Shown here: positions 44,047 to 52,991 of the stretch, one piece after another
Position numbering within the stretch: the first letter of the stretch is position 1
How the letters are laid out: every line of letters begins with the position of its first letter
Origin: Pedobacter metabolipauper
GTDB lineage: Bacteria; Bacteroidota; Bacteroidia; Sphingobacteriales; Sphingobacteriaceae
DNA length: 64,000 nucleotides
Direction: 5' to 3'
NCBI RefSeq assembly: GCF_004362715.1
Contig: NZ_SNYC01000009.1
Coordinates: 62,001 to 126,000 of the forward strand
Position numbers and translations under genes: made by a program
Notes under the pieces: model-generated
Databases searched by the model: none
Told to the model about the DNA's origin: nothing
The model's input: the letters and a program-made list of their open reading frames with translations, nothing else

Positions 44047-44610
44047 CTATTTACTTTCAGGCGTTGTTTTTGTTTTAACCTCAGCTTTAGCAGGGACTGC
44101 TTTTTTTACAGGGGCTTTAGCCGCAGCGGGAGTTTTAACAACAGGAGCTTTGATAGCTGCTGCTTTAGCTGAAACCTTAGAAACTACTTTTTGTATGGGC
44201 TTAGCAATCGCATTGGCTGCTTTTTCTTCAGTAGCAATGGCTGCAACCTTAACACTTTGAACCACAGGCTTTGCTTTTTTAACTGCTTTAGCAACTACCT
44301 TTTCCGCACTTTTAGCACCCTTTACCACACTTTTCTTAACCGATTCTACTTTTTCTTTAACTGGCGGCGTTTTCGCAGCAGCAGCCTCATCCAGTTTACT
44401 TTCTACAGCCGCTTTTACCTCGCTGAATTTTTTTGATAACTTCTTAGCAACAAACTTGCTCGCAATTTCAATATCCTTACCGATCTTTTCTGCATCATGT
44501 CCAAGATGTTTAACCACTTCCAGGATCTTTTCTGTAAGCGTCTTCTCTAATTCTTTCTTAGCTGCCTTTTTAGCATCTTTTTTTTGCACTTTTGGTTTAA
44601 CGGTTTTCAT
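44047..44610 (-). CDS. Lysine/alanine-rich histone H1-like protein
   Basis: A 187-residue very basic protein. The first 75 residues are charged and amphipathic (LTEKILEVVKHLGHDAEKIGKDIEIASKFVAKK), probably a helical coiled segment. From about 85 on it is low complexity: Lys, Ala, Val and Pro in repeats like KKAKP, KTPAAAK and AKAPVKKAVPAK, as in eukaryotic H1 tails and bacterial H1-like proteins. There is no signal peptide. It probably binds DNA and compacts the nucleoid; that is inferred from composition. It is monocistronic. Confidence 0.72.
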   Translation of the reverse strand: MKTVKPKVQKKDAKKAAKKELEKTLTEKILEVVKHLGHDAEKIGKDIEIASKFVAKKLSKKFSEVKAAVESKLDEAAAAKTPPVKEKVESVKKSVVKGAKSAEKVVAKAVKKAKPVVQSVKVAAIATEEKAANAIAKPIQKVVSKVSAKAAAIKAPVVKTPAAAKAPVKKAVPAKAEVKTKTTPESK

Positions 44611-44771
44611 GTCTTATGATTTAAATGTTAGGATTTATAGGCTGTTGACAATTTATGAAATTCCATTTTTTTACATGAAAAGTCACATTCGTTCACATAA
44701 TTTTTGTTTTTTTGTACCGGTAATCAATTTTTACCCTAATCTAATATATTTTTTACTATAAAGCTATAATC

Positions 44772-45263
44772 ATGCCCACTTTCGATATCGTAAGCAAAGT
44801 TGATTCGCAAACATTTGATAATGCGATGAATAATGCAAAAAAAGAAATTCTAAACCGTTATGATTTCAGCACTTCAAAGAGTACGATAGATCACGATAAA
44901 AAAACGAACATGATCACCATCGTTACAGAAGATGATATGCGCTTAAAAGCCATAGAAGATTCCATAATTTCAAGGATGGTCAAACAAAACCTGGATGCCA
45001 AAAGCCTGGATTTTGGTAAGGAACAATATGCATCCGGCAATATGATCCGTAAGGAGATCACCGTCAAAGAAGGTATTGATAAAGAAACGGCAAAGAAAAT
45101 TGTCGCGAAGATAAAAGCAAGCGGATTAAAAGTGCAGGCTTCTATGATGGACGACCAGGTGCGGGTACAAAGCAAGAGTATTGATGACCTTCAGGGTGTG
45201 ATTGCACTGTGCAGGAAGGAAGACTTTGGACAGCCCCTTCAGTTTATCAATATGCGCAACTAA
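44772..45263 (+). CDS. YajQ family nucleotide-binding protein
   Basis: A 163-residue protein of the YajQ/UPF0234 family: MPTFDIVSKVDSQTFDNAMNNAKKEI, RYDFSTSKSTIDHD, and the closing VRVQSKSIDDLQGVI with FGQPLQFINMRN. Members bind cyclic di-GMP in Xanthomonas and have been linked to RNA or tRNA binding elsewhere. Full length and all conserved segments are present. Its stop TAA shares a base with the ATG of the GNAT gene, so the two are translationally coupled. Confidence 0.93.
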   Translation: MPTFDIVSKVDSQTFDNAMNNAKKEILNRYDFSTSKSTIDHDKKTNMITIVTEDDMRLKAIEDSIISRMVKQNLDAKSLDFGKEQYASGNMIRKEITVKEGIDKETAKKIVAKIKASGLKVQASMMDDQVRVQSKSIDDLQGVIALCRKEDFGQPLQFINMRN

Positions 45264-45697
45264 TGGAAATTGCAGACAGCGGCTTTATCTTTTCAGACGA
45301 TGTTAAGAAGATCGATCCAATTGCAGTCCACCATTATTTAAGTACACAATCCTATTGGGCACAAAATATTCCTTTGGAAGCAGTTAAAACTTCCATTGAG
45401 AATTCTTTGTGTTTCGGGATCTATAAAGATAAGATACAGGTAGGCTTTGCAAGATGGATTACGGATAAGGCCACATTTGCGTATCTCGCAGATGTGTATG
45501 TAGAAGAAGTATACCGGGGACAGGGTTTATCCAAAAAACTCATGTCAGTTATGCTGTTCCACAAAGACCTGCAGGGTTTGCGAAGATATATGCTTGCCAC
45601 ACAGGATGCGCATGAACTGTATGCACAGTTTGGCTTTAAAGCAATCGAGCATCCCGACCGTCTGATGGCCATAGTGATCAAAGACGCTTATAAATAA
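45263..45697 (+). CDS. GNAT family N-acetyltransferase
   Basis: Start set at ATG 45263, inside TAATG with the yajQ stop, giving 144 residues; the frame continues upstream but would overlap yajQ. The acetyl-CoA loop VYVEEVYRGQGLSKKLM (about 78-94) has the R/Q-x-x-G-x-G/A form, preceded by FARWITDKATFAYLADV and followed by LATQDAHELYAQFGFKAI. Substrate unknown. Confidence 0.85.
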   Translation: MEIADSGFIFSDDVKKIDPIAVHHYLSTQSYWAQNIPLEAVKTSIENSLCFGIYKDKIQVGFARWITDKATFAYLADVYVEEVYRGQGLSKKLMSVMLFHKDLQGLRRYMLATQDAHELYAQFGFKAIEHPDRLMAIVIKDAYK

Positions 45698-45723
45698 AAA
45701 GACTGTATTGCTATACAGTCTTT
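45698..45723. terminator. Bidirectional terminator
   Basis: AAAGACTGTA and TACAGTCTTT form a 10-bp stem around TTGCTA between the converging GNAT gene and the gene at 45711; the right arm covers the latter's stop codon. Confidence 0.75.
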
Positions 45724-47024
45724 ACATCATCCTCGCTGTATTCTTTAATGTCAGTAATATACCCGTTGATGATCAAAAAATCAAATAATGGTTTGGCATC
45801 CGGAGTAACCGGCATATTTGCCGTAGTGATCACTGCATTTGTTTTCTTGTCTAAAAACGGATAGGCAAAAAGCTTCACATTTTTGCTGAACATATCACTT
45901 ACATAACTCAGCAGCTGACTGGAATAGTTCTCTCCAAAATTGCTTGAATTAAATACGAACTTTAAGTTATTGATATTGGTAGACAGCCCTACGCTTTTAG
46001 GACGGCACCGGTCTAAATATTTAGCCAGCTTATTGTGCCTGGAAAAATTAGATACAATCACCTTATTTCCTGTTTTACACATGTCTTCAGCGCGCTGGGC
46101 AACAGACTCAAGGTCAATATCTTCATCAATCTCATCGTCATTGGTAATTACGTTTGACATCAATACCTCGATCAGCACGCTTAGATTTTCTTCTTTCACG
46201 TTTTCCGTGCGTACAAACTGATCTACCGCCTTATTGAGCATGCTAAAGTTTGGGTTTGATTTCTGCGCATATTTTGTGCGTAAGATCATGATGTCTTTCT
46301 TATACAGCAGGTCCTTGGGAAGCTGCGGCTTGCCGTTCGCATCAAATATGGCCGCATCAGAAAAATCCTTAACGATCAGATAAAGATTTAAAAGAATATT
46401 ATTGATATTCTGGAATGCAGGTCCGTTTACAGAGATCAGATCAATTTCAACAGAACCTACCGTGAGGTTGTCTGCCAGGGATTCGATCATCGTCTTCGGA
46501 TCTTTATGATAGTAGAAAGCAGCATAAACTAAATTTACACCAATAATACCCAGTACATTTTGCTGCAGTGCAGCATCCGTATCCAGCAACCTTACATGAA
46601 AGAAGATCTCATTCGCTTCTCCGTCTGGTTCTACCTGAAAACGCAGTCCAATCCAGCCATGGGGATCATTTGATTTATTGTAGTTTAAGGTTGTTACCGT
46701 ATCCGCGAACGCAAAAAAAGTACGGTCGTCATATTTTTCACCATTTAACCGTTCATTTAAAAGTCCGAATTCATGACCAAGCATCTTTAGTAACCTGGAT
46801 TGACTCACATATCTTCCAGACGTTTCTACGCCATAAATGGCGTCGCTGAATGTCATATCATAAGCCGACATGGTCTTTGCTACCGTACCAGATGCAGCAC
46901 CCGCGGTAAAGAAGTTACGGGCAACCTCTTGTCCGGCACCGATCTCAGCAAATGTTCCGTAAATTTTAGGGTTTAAGTTAATCTTTAAGGCTTTTCGCTT
47001 GGTATCAAGAATTTCTCTTTCCAT
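45711..47024 (-). CDS. Conserved protein of unknown function
   Basis: Start set at ATG 47024 (MEREILDTKRKALKINL), since the longer frame to 47042 needs TTG. The 437-residue protein has a strikingly conserved-looking N-terminus (NPKIYGTFAEIGAGQEVARNFF, GTVAKTMSAYDMTFSDAIYG) that I have seen in many bacteria, including cyanobacteria, under unrelated automatic names. No signal peptide, membrane segment or nucleotide-binding motif is visible; there is no HxGH motif of nucleotidyltransferases. It is predicted cytosolic. Function not known to me. Confidence 0.8.
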   Translation of the reverse strand: MEREILDTKRKALKINLNPKIYGTFAEIGAGQEVARNFFTAGAASGTVAKTMSAYDMTFSDAIYGVETSGRYVSQSRLLKMLGHEFGLLNERLNGEKYDDRTFFAFADTVTTLNYNKSNDPHGWIGLRFQVEPDGEANEIFFHVRLLDTDAALQQNVLGIIGVNLVYAAFYYHKDPKTMIESLADNLTVGSVEIDLISVNGPAFQNINNILLNLYLIVKDFSDAAIFDANGKPQLPKDLLYKKDIMILRTKYAQKSNPNFSMLNKAVDQFVRTENVKEENLSVLIEVLMSNVITNDDEIDEDIDLESVAQRAEDMCKTGNKVIVSNFSRHNKLAKYLDRCRPKSVGLSTNINNLKFVFNSSNFGENYSSQLLSYVSDMFSKNVKLFAYPFLDKKTNAVITTANMPVTPDAKPLFDFLIINGYITDIKEYSEDDVKTV

Positions 47025-47116
47025 AGTGCAAAAATAGTACAAACAGATGAATTGAAAGATAAAATACTTACCTTGATACCAAAATTTTACTTATCAAGAC
47101 CCTATCTAAGTAACCG

Positions 47117-48832
47117 ATGCTTCACGTTAAAAATCTCGACATCCAATTTCTGAATAAAGAAAATAAGTCCTGGCATCAGGCGGTCAGTAACGTTAACTTT
47201 AGCATTGGAAAAGGAAAGGTTCTGGGTATAGTTGGTGAATCAGGCTCCGGAAAATCGGTCACCTCATTTTCAATCATGAGGCTTCATGATCCCCAAAGCA
47301 CCAAAATTGGCGGACAGATCGTATTTAGCCAGGTTAACTTACTGGAGTTATCTGCAGAAGAGATCAGGAAATACAGAGGCAATAAAATTGCCATGATCTT
47401 CCAGGAACCAATGACCTCATTAAATCCTGTATTTACTTGCGGAGAACAGGTAAAGGAAGCGATCATGCTGCATCAAAAAGTGGATAAGAAGACCGCTGCA
47501 GAACAAACCATATCTCTTTTTGAAGAAGTACAACTGCCCAGACCTGAGCACATTTACAGCAGTTACCCGCATCAGCTTTCCGGCGGACAAAAGCAGCGCG
47601 TTATGATTGCGATGGCACTGAGCTGTAACCCCGAACTTTTAATAGCTGATGAGCCGACAACCGCGCTTGATGTTACGGTTCAGAAAACCATACTTCAATT
47701 GCTGCTCAGAATTAAGGAAGAACGAGACATGGCCATGATCTTCATTTCTCATGATCTTGCCGTAATCAGCGAGATTGCCGATGAGGTGGCCGTGATGTAT
47801 AATGGGACCATTGTAGAGCAGGGAAATGCAAGAGAATTATTTGAAAACCCAAAGCACCCTTATACCAAAGGTCTGCTTGCCTGCAGGCCCAGTCCGCAGC
47901 GCCTGCTTAAAAAACTACCAGTGGTTGCCGATTTTTTAAACGAAGACCCAAATGTAGCAGTAGCCCACCTATTAGAAAAAAATAGCTATACCCAACTTGA
48001 AATAGAAGAAAGAAGAAAAAATCTTTATAGCAACGAACCGCTGTTACAAATAAATGACCTGTGCACCTGGTATCCAATTAAAAAAGGGATTTTCGGTAAA
48101 ACAACAGACCATGTCAAAGCGGTAGATCACATTAGTTTTAACGTTTTTCCCGGTGAAACCCTGGGTCTGGTAGGCGAATCCGGATGCGGCAAAACTACAC
48201 TCGGAAGAAGCATATTGAGACTGGTAGAACCTACATCCGGTAAGATCATCTTTGAAAACCGTGACATCACCAGTTTAAACAGGACTGAGTTGAGAAAAAT
48301 GAGAAGGGATGTTCAGATCATTTTTCAAGACCCTTACTCCTCTTTAAACCCCAGGTTAACGGTTGGTAATGCATTAATGGAGCCATTGCAGGTACACCAG
48401 ATCTTTCAAAATGATCAGCAAAGAAAGGCCCACGTAATGGATCTGCTGGAACGCGTTGATCTGAAAGCAGCATATTTTAACAGGTATCCGCATGAGTTTT
48501 CAGGAGGACAGCGCCAGCGTATCGTCATAGCAAGGGCACTTGCCCTGAAACCAAAATTCATCATTTGTGATGAATCTGTTTCGGCCCTGGATGTTTCCGT
48601 ACAGGCACAGGTATTAAACCTGCTCAGACAATTGCAGCAGGAATTCGGCTTAACCTATATATTTATTTCACATGACCTTGCGGTAGTTAAACACATCTCA
48701 GACCGGATGATCGTGATGAATAAGGGTAAAATTGAAGAAGAAGGTTTTCCTGAAGAGATCTATGATCATCCTAAGGCAGCATACACTAAAAAATTAATTG
48801 CCGCCATTCCGGGAACATCTGCATTGGGTTAA
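47117..48832 (+). CDS. Fused peptide/nickel-type ABC transporter ATPase (DppD-DppF type)
   Basis: A 571-residue tandem ATPase. The first half has Walker A GESGSGKSVTS, signature LSGGQKQRV and Walker B LLIADEPTTALD; the second has GESGCGKTTLG, FSGGQRQRIV and FIICDESVSALD. Each half ends in an oligopeptide-transporter C-terminal motif (NPKHPYTKGLLACRP, HPKAAYTKKLIAAIPG). This equals E. coli DppD plus DppF, or YejF and GsiA, which are naturally fused. No permease or binding protein lies nearby, so its membrane partner is encoded elsewhere. Confidence 0.93.
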   Translation: MLHVKNLDIQFLNKENKSWHQAVSNVNFSIGKGKVLGIVGESGSGKSVTSFSIMRLHDPQSTKIGGQIVFSQVNLLELSAEEIRKYRGNKIAMIFQEPMTSLNPVFTCGEQVKEAIMLHQKVDKKTAAEQTISLFEEVQLPRPEHIYSSYPHQLSGGQKQRVMIAMALSCNPELLIADEPTTALDVTVQKTILQLLLRIKEERDMAMIFISHDLAVISEIADEVAVMYNGTIVEQGNARELFENPKHPYTKGLLACRPSPQRLLKKLPVVADFLNEDPNVAVAHLLEKNSYTQLEIEERRKNLYSNEPLLQINDLCTWYPIKKGIFGKTTDHVKAVDHISFNVFPGETLGLVGESGCGKTTLGRSILRLVEPTSGKIIFENRDITSLNRTELRKMRRDVQIIFQDPYSSLNPRLTVGNALMEPLQVHQIFQNDQQRKAHVMDLLERVDLKAAYFNRYPHEFSGGQRQRIVIARALALKPKFIICDESVSALDVSVQAQVLNLLRQLQQEFGLTYIFISHDLAVVKHISDRMIVMNKGKIEEEGFPEEIYDHPKAAYTKKLIAAIPGTSALG

Positions 48833-49749
48833 TTGCCCTTCATTACTTTTTCAAGCTCAGCCTGCTCTTCTTTTTTCAATGACGCAGAAAGCCTCAGCAG
48901 CGCGGTGTTAATGGAGCGTGTAATCTCCCTTTCTTTTAGCTTATCGTAATGTTTTAACAATACCATCGCCTTAAAAACCGCTACGTCCTTGTTAATTGCA
49001 ATCGTCTTCACGGTCAAACCACCAGGGATAATATTTGCAGTATAGCCTTCGATCACCTTATTAAGGTGGTTTTCAAGATATTCAGGTGTATATCCATTAT
49101 CCAAAGACATATCAAATTCAATACTTAACTTTTTGGTGTTTTGCTTGGACTGGTTGATGATGACAGAGCTAAAAGCAATCGAATTAGGAACAATCACCAT
49201 ATCACTGTCTTCATTCTGCAGGATCATATTGATTAACGTGATGTCCAATATTTTCCCTTCATTGTCGCCGATCTTAATGTGATCACCAAGAGATAAGCGG
49301 TCAGAAAACATAATGATCAGTCCATTAATCATATTGGTAACATAATCTTTAAAGGTCAATGCAATTGCCGCAGCAACAATGGAGATGCTGGTAATGAACT
49401 CTTTCGGATCCGAACCGAAAAATACAATCAGCGCAAATAAAAAGAACAGTGTATTTAAAATAGAAACAATCCTGTTGATGCCCAGGATAAAGTTATCCTT
49501 AATGTTGTTCTTAAATTTATGTTTTCTAATGTACCAGTAGATGACGATCAGTCTTAAGATAGAAACAGCTAAGCTGGGGCCTAAAAAAGTAAGGAGACCA
49601 CGTGCATAGTTTTCAAGATTTGGATATTGCAGATACAAATCAGGCCTGATTTGTTTACTGTGAAAATAAACCAGTACCCCGCATAAAACAGCCTTGATCA
49701 GGATGGTGATAATTTCATTGCCAATTTTTCTTTCTCTATCTTCAATCAT
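48829..49749 (-). CDS. MscS family mechanosensitive channel
   Basis: Started at ATG 49749 (MIEDRERKIG); the open frame runs to a GTG at 49818 and also has an ATG at 49800. Three or four transmembrane helices fill the first half (IITILIKAVLCGVLVYF, FLGPSLAVSILRLIVIYWYI, ILNTLFFLFALIVFFG, SISIVAAAIALTF). The pore and beta domain follow: NMINGLIIMFSDRLSLGDHIKIGDNEGKI, the classical MscS region. The C-terminal cytosolic domain is short. Its stop overlaps the ABC gene stop by 4 bases. Confidence 0.9.
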   Translation of the reverse strand: MIEDRERKIGNEIITILIKAVLCGVLVYFHSKQIRPDLYLQYPNLENYARGLLTFLGPSLAVSILRLIVIYWYIRKHKFKNNIKDNFILGINRIVSILNTLFFLFALIVFFGSDPKEFITSISIVAAAIALTFKDYVTNMINGLIIMFSDRLSLGDHIKIGDNEGKILDITLINMILQNEDSDMVIVPNSIAFSSVIINQSKQNTKKLSIEFDMSLDNGYTPEYLENHLNKVIEGYTANIIPGGLTVKTIAINKDVAVFKAMVLLKHYDKLKEREITRSINTALLRLSASLKKEEQAELEKVMKGN

Positions 49750-49856
49750 TTCAGCCAAAAATATTATTAAACGCGCTGCGGTGCATGCGCAAAGGTACAT
49801 AATACAACAATGTTTCACTTCAAATTGTTACCTTCGGATGATTCATATTTTACACA

Positions 49857-51989
49857 ATGGCAAAAAAGAAATCTTCTCACCTCGAACTTGTTTTAATACA
49901 ATTGATTAGCGATGTTCTAGAGAAAAGCAATAATGAGGCCTTAAATTACAAACAGGTCTCCGCTAAATTAAATATTACAGATACTGCTGCACGCGAAACT
50001 ATAAATGAAGTTTTAAAGGATCAAGCAAAAAAAGGCATTTTTACAGAACCTGAAAAAGGAAAATATCGTTTAAAGGATTTAAAGGTATTCGTGATCGGCA
50101 AGGTCGATATGACCGCAGATGGTGCTGCCTTCGTGATCCCGGATGATGAATTCGAGAAAGACATATTTGTTTCTGCACGTAAGCTGCATAACGCGCTGAA
50201 TGGCGATAAGGTTAAAGTTTATATCTACGCAAAGAAAAGCGGCCGTAAAAACGAAGGAGAGGTTGTAGAGATCATACAGCGTTTAAAAACCGACTTTATC
50301 GGGGTTATTAAAATATCAGATCGCTTTGCATTTGTTAATGTAGACGACCGTAAAATGCTTCATGACATTTTTGTTCCGCTAAGCGACCTTAATGGCGCTA
50401 AAAATGGGCAAAAAGTGCAGGTAAGCATTACAGACTGGCCAGAAGGTGCTAAAAACCCCATTGGAAGGATCACCACTATTCTCGGCGAACAAGGAGAGAA
50501 TAATACGGAGATGAATGCCATACTTGCACAATTCGGCTTCCCGCTGGAGTTTCCAAAGGATGTAGAAAAAGAAGCCAATGCGATTCCTGAACAGGTTACT
50601 GAAGCCGACTTAAAGAACCGTAAAGATTTTAGGGATACCACGACATTTACAATTGACCCCGCTGATGCCAAAGATTTTGACGATGCCATTTCATTCAAAA
50701 AGCTTGCTAACGGAAATTATGAGATTGGGGTACACATTGCCGATGTATCCTATTATGTAAAACCGGGAAGCAACCTCGATAAAGAAGCCTTTTTAAGGGC
50801 AACCTCTGTATACCTGGTAGACCGCGTGATACCCATGCTGCCAGAACGGTTAAGCAATGGGGTGTGTTCATTGCGCCCGAATGAAGATAAACTATGCTTT
50901 GCAGCCGTATTTGAACTCGATGACCGTGCCCATATCATTTCAGAATGGTTTGGCCGCACAGCCATCCACTCCAACAGAAGATTTAGCTACGAAGAGGCTC
51001 AGGAGGTTATTGAAAATAAAGCAGGCGACTACGCTGAAGAGCTTACCAAGCTGAATGAACTGGCCTATATCCTGCGTGAGCAGAAGTTTAAAAATGGTGC
51101 GATCAGCTTTGAAAGTACAGAAGTTAAATTTAAACTGGATGAAACCGGCAAGCCGTTGGGCGTTTATGTAAAAGAACGTAAAGATGCCCATAAGCTTATT
51201 GAAGATTTTATGCTGCTTGCCAACAAGAAGGTAGCAGAATTTGTAGCTAAAAAAGGTAAAGGAAAGGGTAAATATACGTTCGTTTATCGTTCACATGATT
51301 CACCTAACCTGGAGAACCTGGGTAATTTCGCATTATTTGCAGCGCGGTTTGGCTATAAGATCAACATGAAAACCGATAAGGACATTGCCAATTCTTTAAA
51401 CTTCCTGATGGAAGACGTAGAAGGCAAGAAAGAGCAGAACGTATTGACCCAGCTGGCCATCCGGTCTATGGCAAAAGCGATATATACCACCAAGAAAACA
51501 AGTCATTACGGTTTAGCCTTTGATCATTACACTCACTTTACCTCTCCCATTCGCCGGTATCCGGACGTAATGGTACACCGGCTGCTCGCTTCGTATTTAA
51601 ATAATGAAAAATCTGCCGATGCAGACTTTTATGAAACCGCATCATCCCATTCTTCTGCCATGGAAAAACGTGCCGCAGATGCAGAACGTGCGTCAATAAA
51701 ATACAAACAGGCAGAATATCTTGAAGAAAACATAGGAAATACCTTCCTCGGAATAATTTCAGGAGTAACCGAATGGGGAATGTACGTAGAAATTATTGAG
51801 AACAAATGTGAAGGAATGATCCGCCTGAGGGATATTGCAGATGATTTCTATGTGCTGGATGAAAAGAACTACTGCATTGTTGGTCAGCGCAAAAAGAAAA
51901 AGTACCAGTTGGGTGATGAGGTTAAGGTAAAGGTCAAAAAAGTAGATCTGTCTAAAAGACAAATTGATTTCACTTTAGTACAGGATTAA
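49857..51989 (+). CDS. rnr: Ribonuclease R
   Basis: A 710-residue 3'-5' exoribonuclease. An N-terminal helix-turn-helix (residues 1-70, LNITDTAARETINEVL) is followed by cold-shock domains (IGKVDMTADGAAFVIPDDEF), the RNB catalytic domain with TIDPADAKDFDDAISF (four metal aspartates) and HYGLAFDHYTHFTSPIRRYPDVMVHR, then a C-terminal S1 domain (GNTFLGIISGVTEWGMYVEI). The lysine-rich tail of E. coli RNase R is missing. It is 19 bases upstream of the prenyl synthase gene. Confidence 0.95.
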   Translation: MAKKKSSHLELVLIQLISDVLEKSNNEALNYKQVSAKLNITDTAARETINEVLKDQAKKGIFTEPEKGKYRLKDLKVFVIGKVDMTADGAAFVIPDDEFEKDIFVSARKLHNALNGDKVKVYIYAKKSGRKNEGEVVEIIQRLKTDFIGVIKISDRFAFVNVDDRKMLHDIFVPLSDLNGAKNGQKVQVSITDWPEGAKNPIGRITTILGEQGENNTEMNAILAQFGFPLEFPKDVEKEANAIPEQVTEADLKNRKDFRDTTTFTIDPADAKDFDDAISFKKLANGNYEIGVHIADVSYYVKPGSNLDKEAFLRATSVYLVDRVIPMLPERLSNGVCSLRPNEDKLCFAAVFELDDRAHIISEWFGRTAIHSNRRFSYEEAQEVIENKAGDYAEELTKLNELAYILREQKFKNGAISFESTEVKFKLDETGKPLGVYVKERKDAHKLIEDFMLLANKKVAEFVAKKGKGKGKYTFVYRSHDSPNLENLGNFALFAARFGYKINMKTDKDIANSLNFLMEDVEGKKEQNVLTQLAIRSMAKAIYTTKKTSHYGLAFDHYTHFTSPIRRYPDVMVHRLLASYLNNEKSADADFYETASSHSSAMEKRAADAERASIKYKQAEYLEENIGNTFLGIISGVTEWGMYVEIIENKCEGMIRLRDIADDFYVLDEKNYCIVGQRKKKKYQLGDEVKVKVKKVDLSKRQIDFTLVQD

Positions 51990-52008
51990 GAACACTATAA
52001 AATCAAAA

Positions 52009-52977
52009 ATGCATTCTCCGTCGGAATTATTAAAACAAATAGAAACAGCAATAGTAGAAATTGAATACCCAACTTATCCTGCAACGTTATACGAGCCCAT
52101 AAGTTACATGATGAGCCTTGGCGGAAAACGCATCCGCCCAACCATGCTCTTGATGTCTGTAGACTTGTTTAACGGACAAATAGAGCCGGCAATACCAGCT
52201 GCATTAGCCATAGAGACCTTTCACAATTTTACCCTGATCCATGATGACATCATGGACAATGCACCCTTGCGCCGGGGTAAAAAAACAGTACATGAGAAAT
52301 GGAATGTCAATACGGCTATATTAAGTGGCGATGTGATGATGGTAGAAGCCAACAAGCACCTCACCAGAGTGGATGTAAGCGTACTAAAACCAGCTCTTGA
52401 TACATTTAACGCAACCGCACAAGGCGTTTGCGAGGGGCAGCAACTGGACATGGAATTTGAAAGCAGGGATGATGTCAGTATTCCTGAATATATAGACATG
52501 ATCCGCTTAAAGACCGCAGTACTCGTAGGTGGTGCAATGAAGCTTGGCGCCATTGTAGCCGGTGCAACTGCAGATCATGCCGGGCTGATCTACAGCTTTG
52601 GTGAAAACCTCGGGATCGCCTTTCAGCTGCAGGACGATATACTGGATGTATTTGGAGATCCTGAAAAATTTGGAAAACAGATTGCGGGAGATATCATTGC
52701 CAACAAGAAGACTTTCCTTCTGTTAAAGCTGCAGGAGCTTGCAAATGCAGATGACCTTACGGAACTTACCAGCCAATTCAACAATGCAGACCTGAGCGAC
52801 AAGATAGGGAATATCACTAAAATGTACAAAAGCTATAAGATCAGGGAAATTGCAACAGCTGAGATGAAAGCCTACCTGGATAAAGCCTTTGACGCCCTAA
52901 ACCGCATTGATGTACCTGAATCTCAGAAATCACAGCTGATCAGTCTTTCTCTTGAACTGATGAACAGAGAGAAATAA
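52009..52977 (+). CDS. Polyprenyl diphosphate synthase
   Basis: A 322-residue trans-prenyltransferase. GGKRIRPTMLLMS precedes the first Asp-rich motif, HDDIMDNAPLRRG (78-90); the second is FQLQDDILDVFGD. The first motif lacks the two-residue insertion seen in bacterial IspA-type farnesyl synthases, which fits a geranylgeranyl- or longer-chain enzyme. Chain length cannot be settled by eye. It probably supplies the menaquinone side chain or carotenoid precursors. Confidence 0.9.
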   Translation: MHSPSELLKQIETAIVEIEYPTYPATLYEPISYMMSLGGKRIRPTMLLMSVDLFNGQIEPAIPAALAIETFHNFTLIHDDIMDNAPLRRGKKTVHEKWNVNTAILSGDVMMVEANKHLTRVDVSVLKPALDTFNATAQGVCEGQQLDMEFESRDDVSIPEYIDMIRLKTAVLVGGAMKLGAIVAGATADHAGLIYSFGENLGIAFQLQDDILDVFGDPEKFGKQIAGDIIANKKTFLLLKLQELANADDLTELTSQFNNADLSDKIGNITKMYKSYKIREIATAEMKAYLDKAFDALNRIDVPESQKSQLISLSLELMNREK

Positions 52978-52991
52978 ATTACTTAAATGTA

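Noticed and set aside
44191..44436. Open frame opposite the histone-like gene
   Set aside because: Cys/Phe/Leu-rich shadow of a Lys/Ala-rich gene; no start context or homology.
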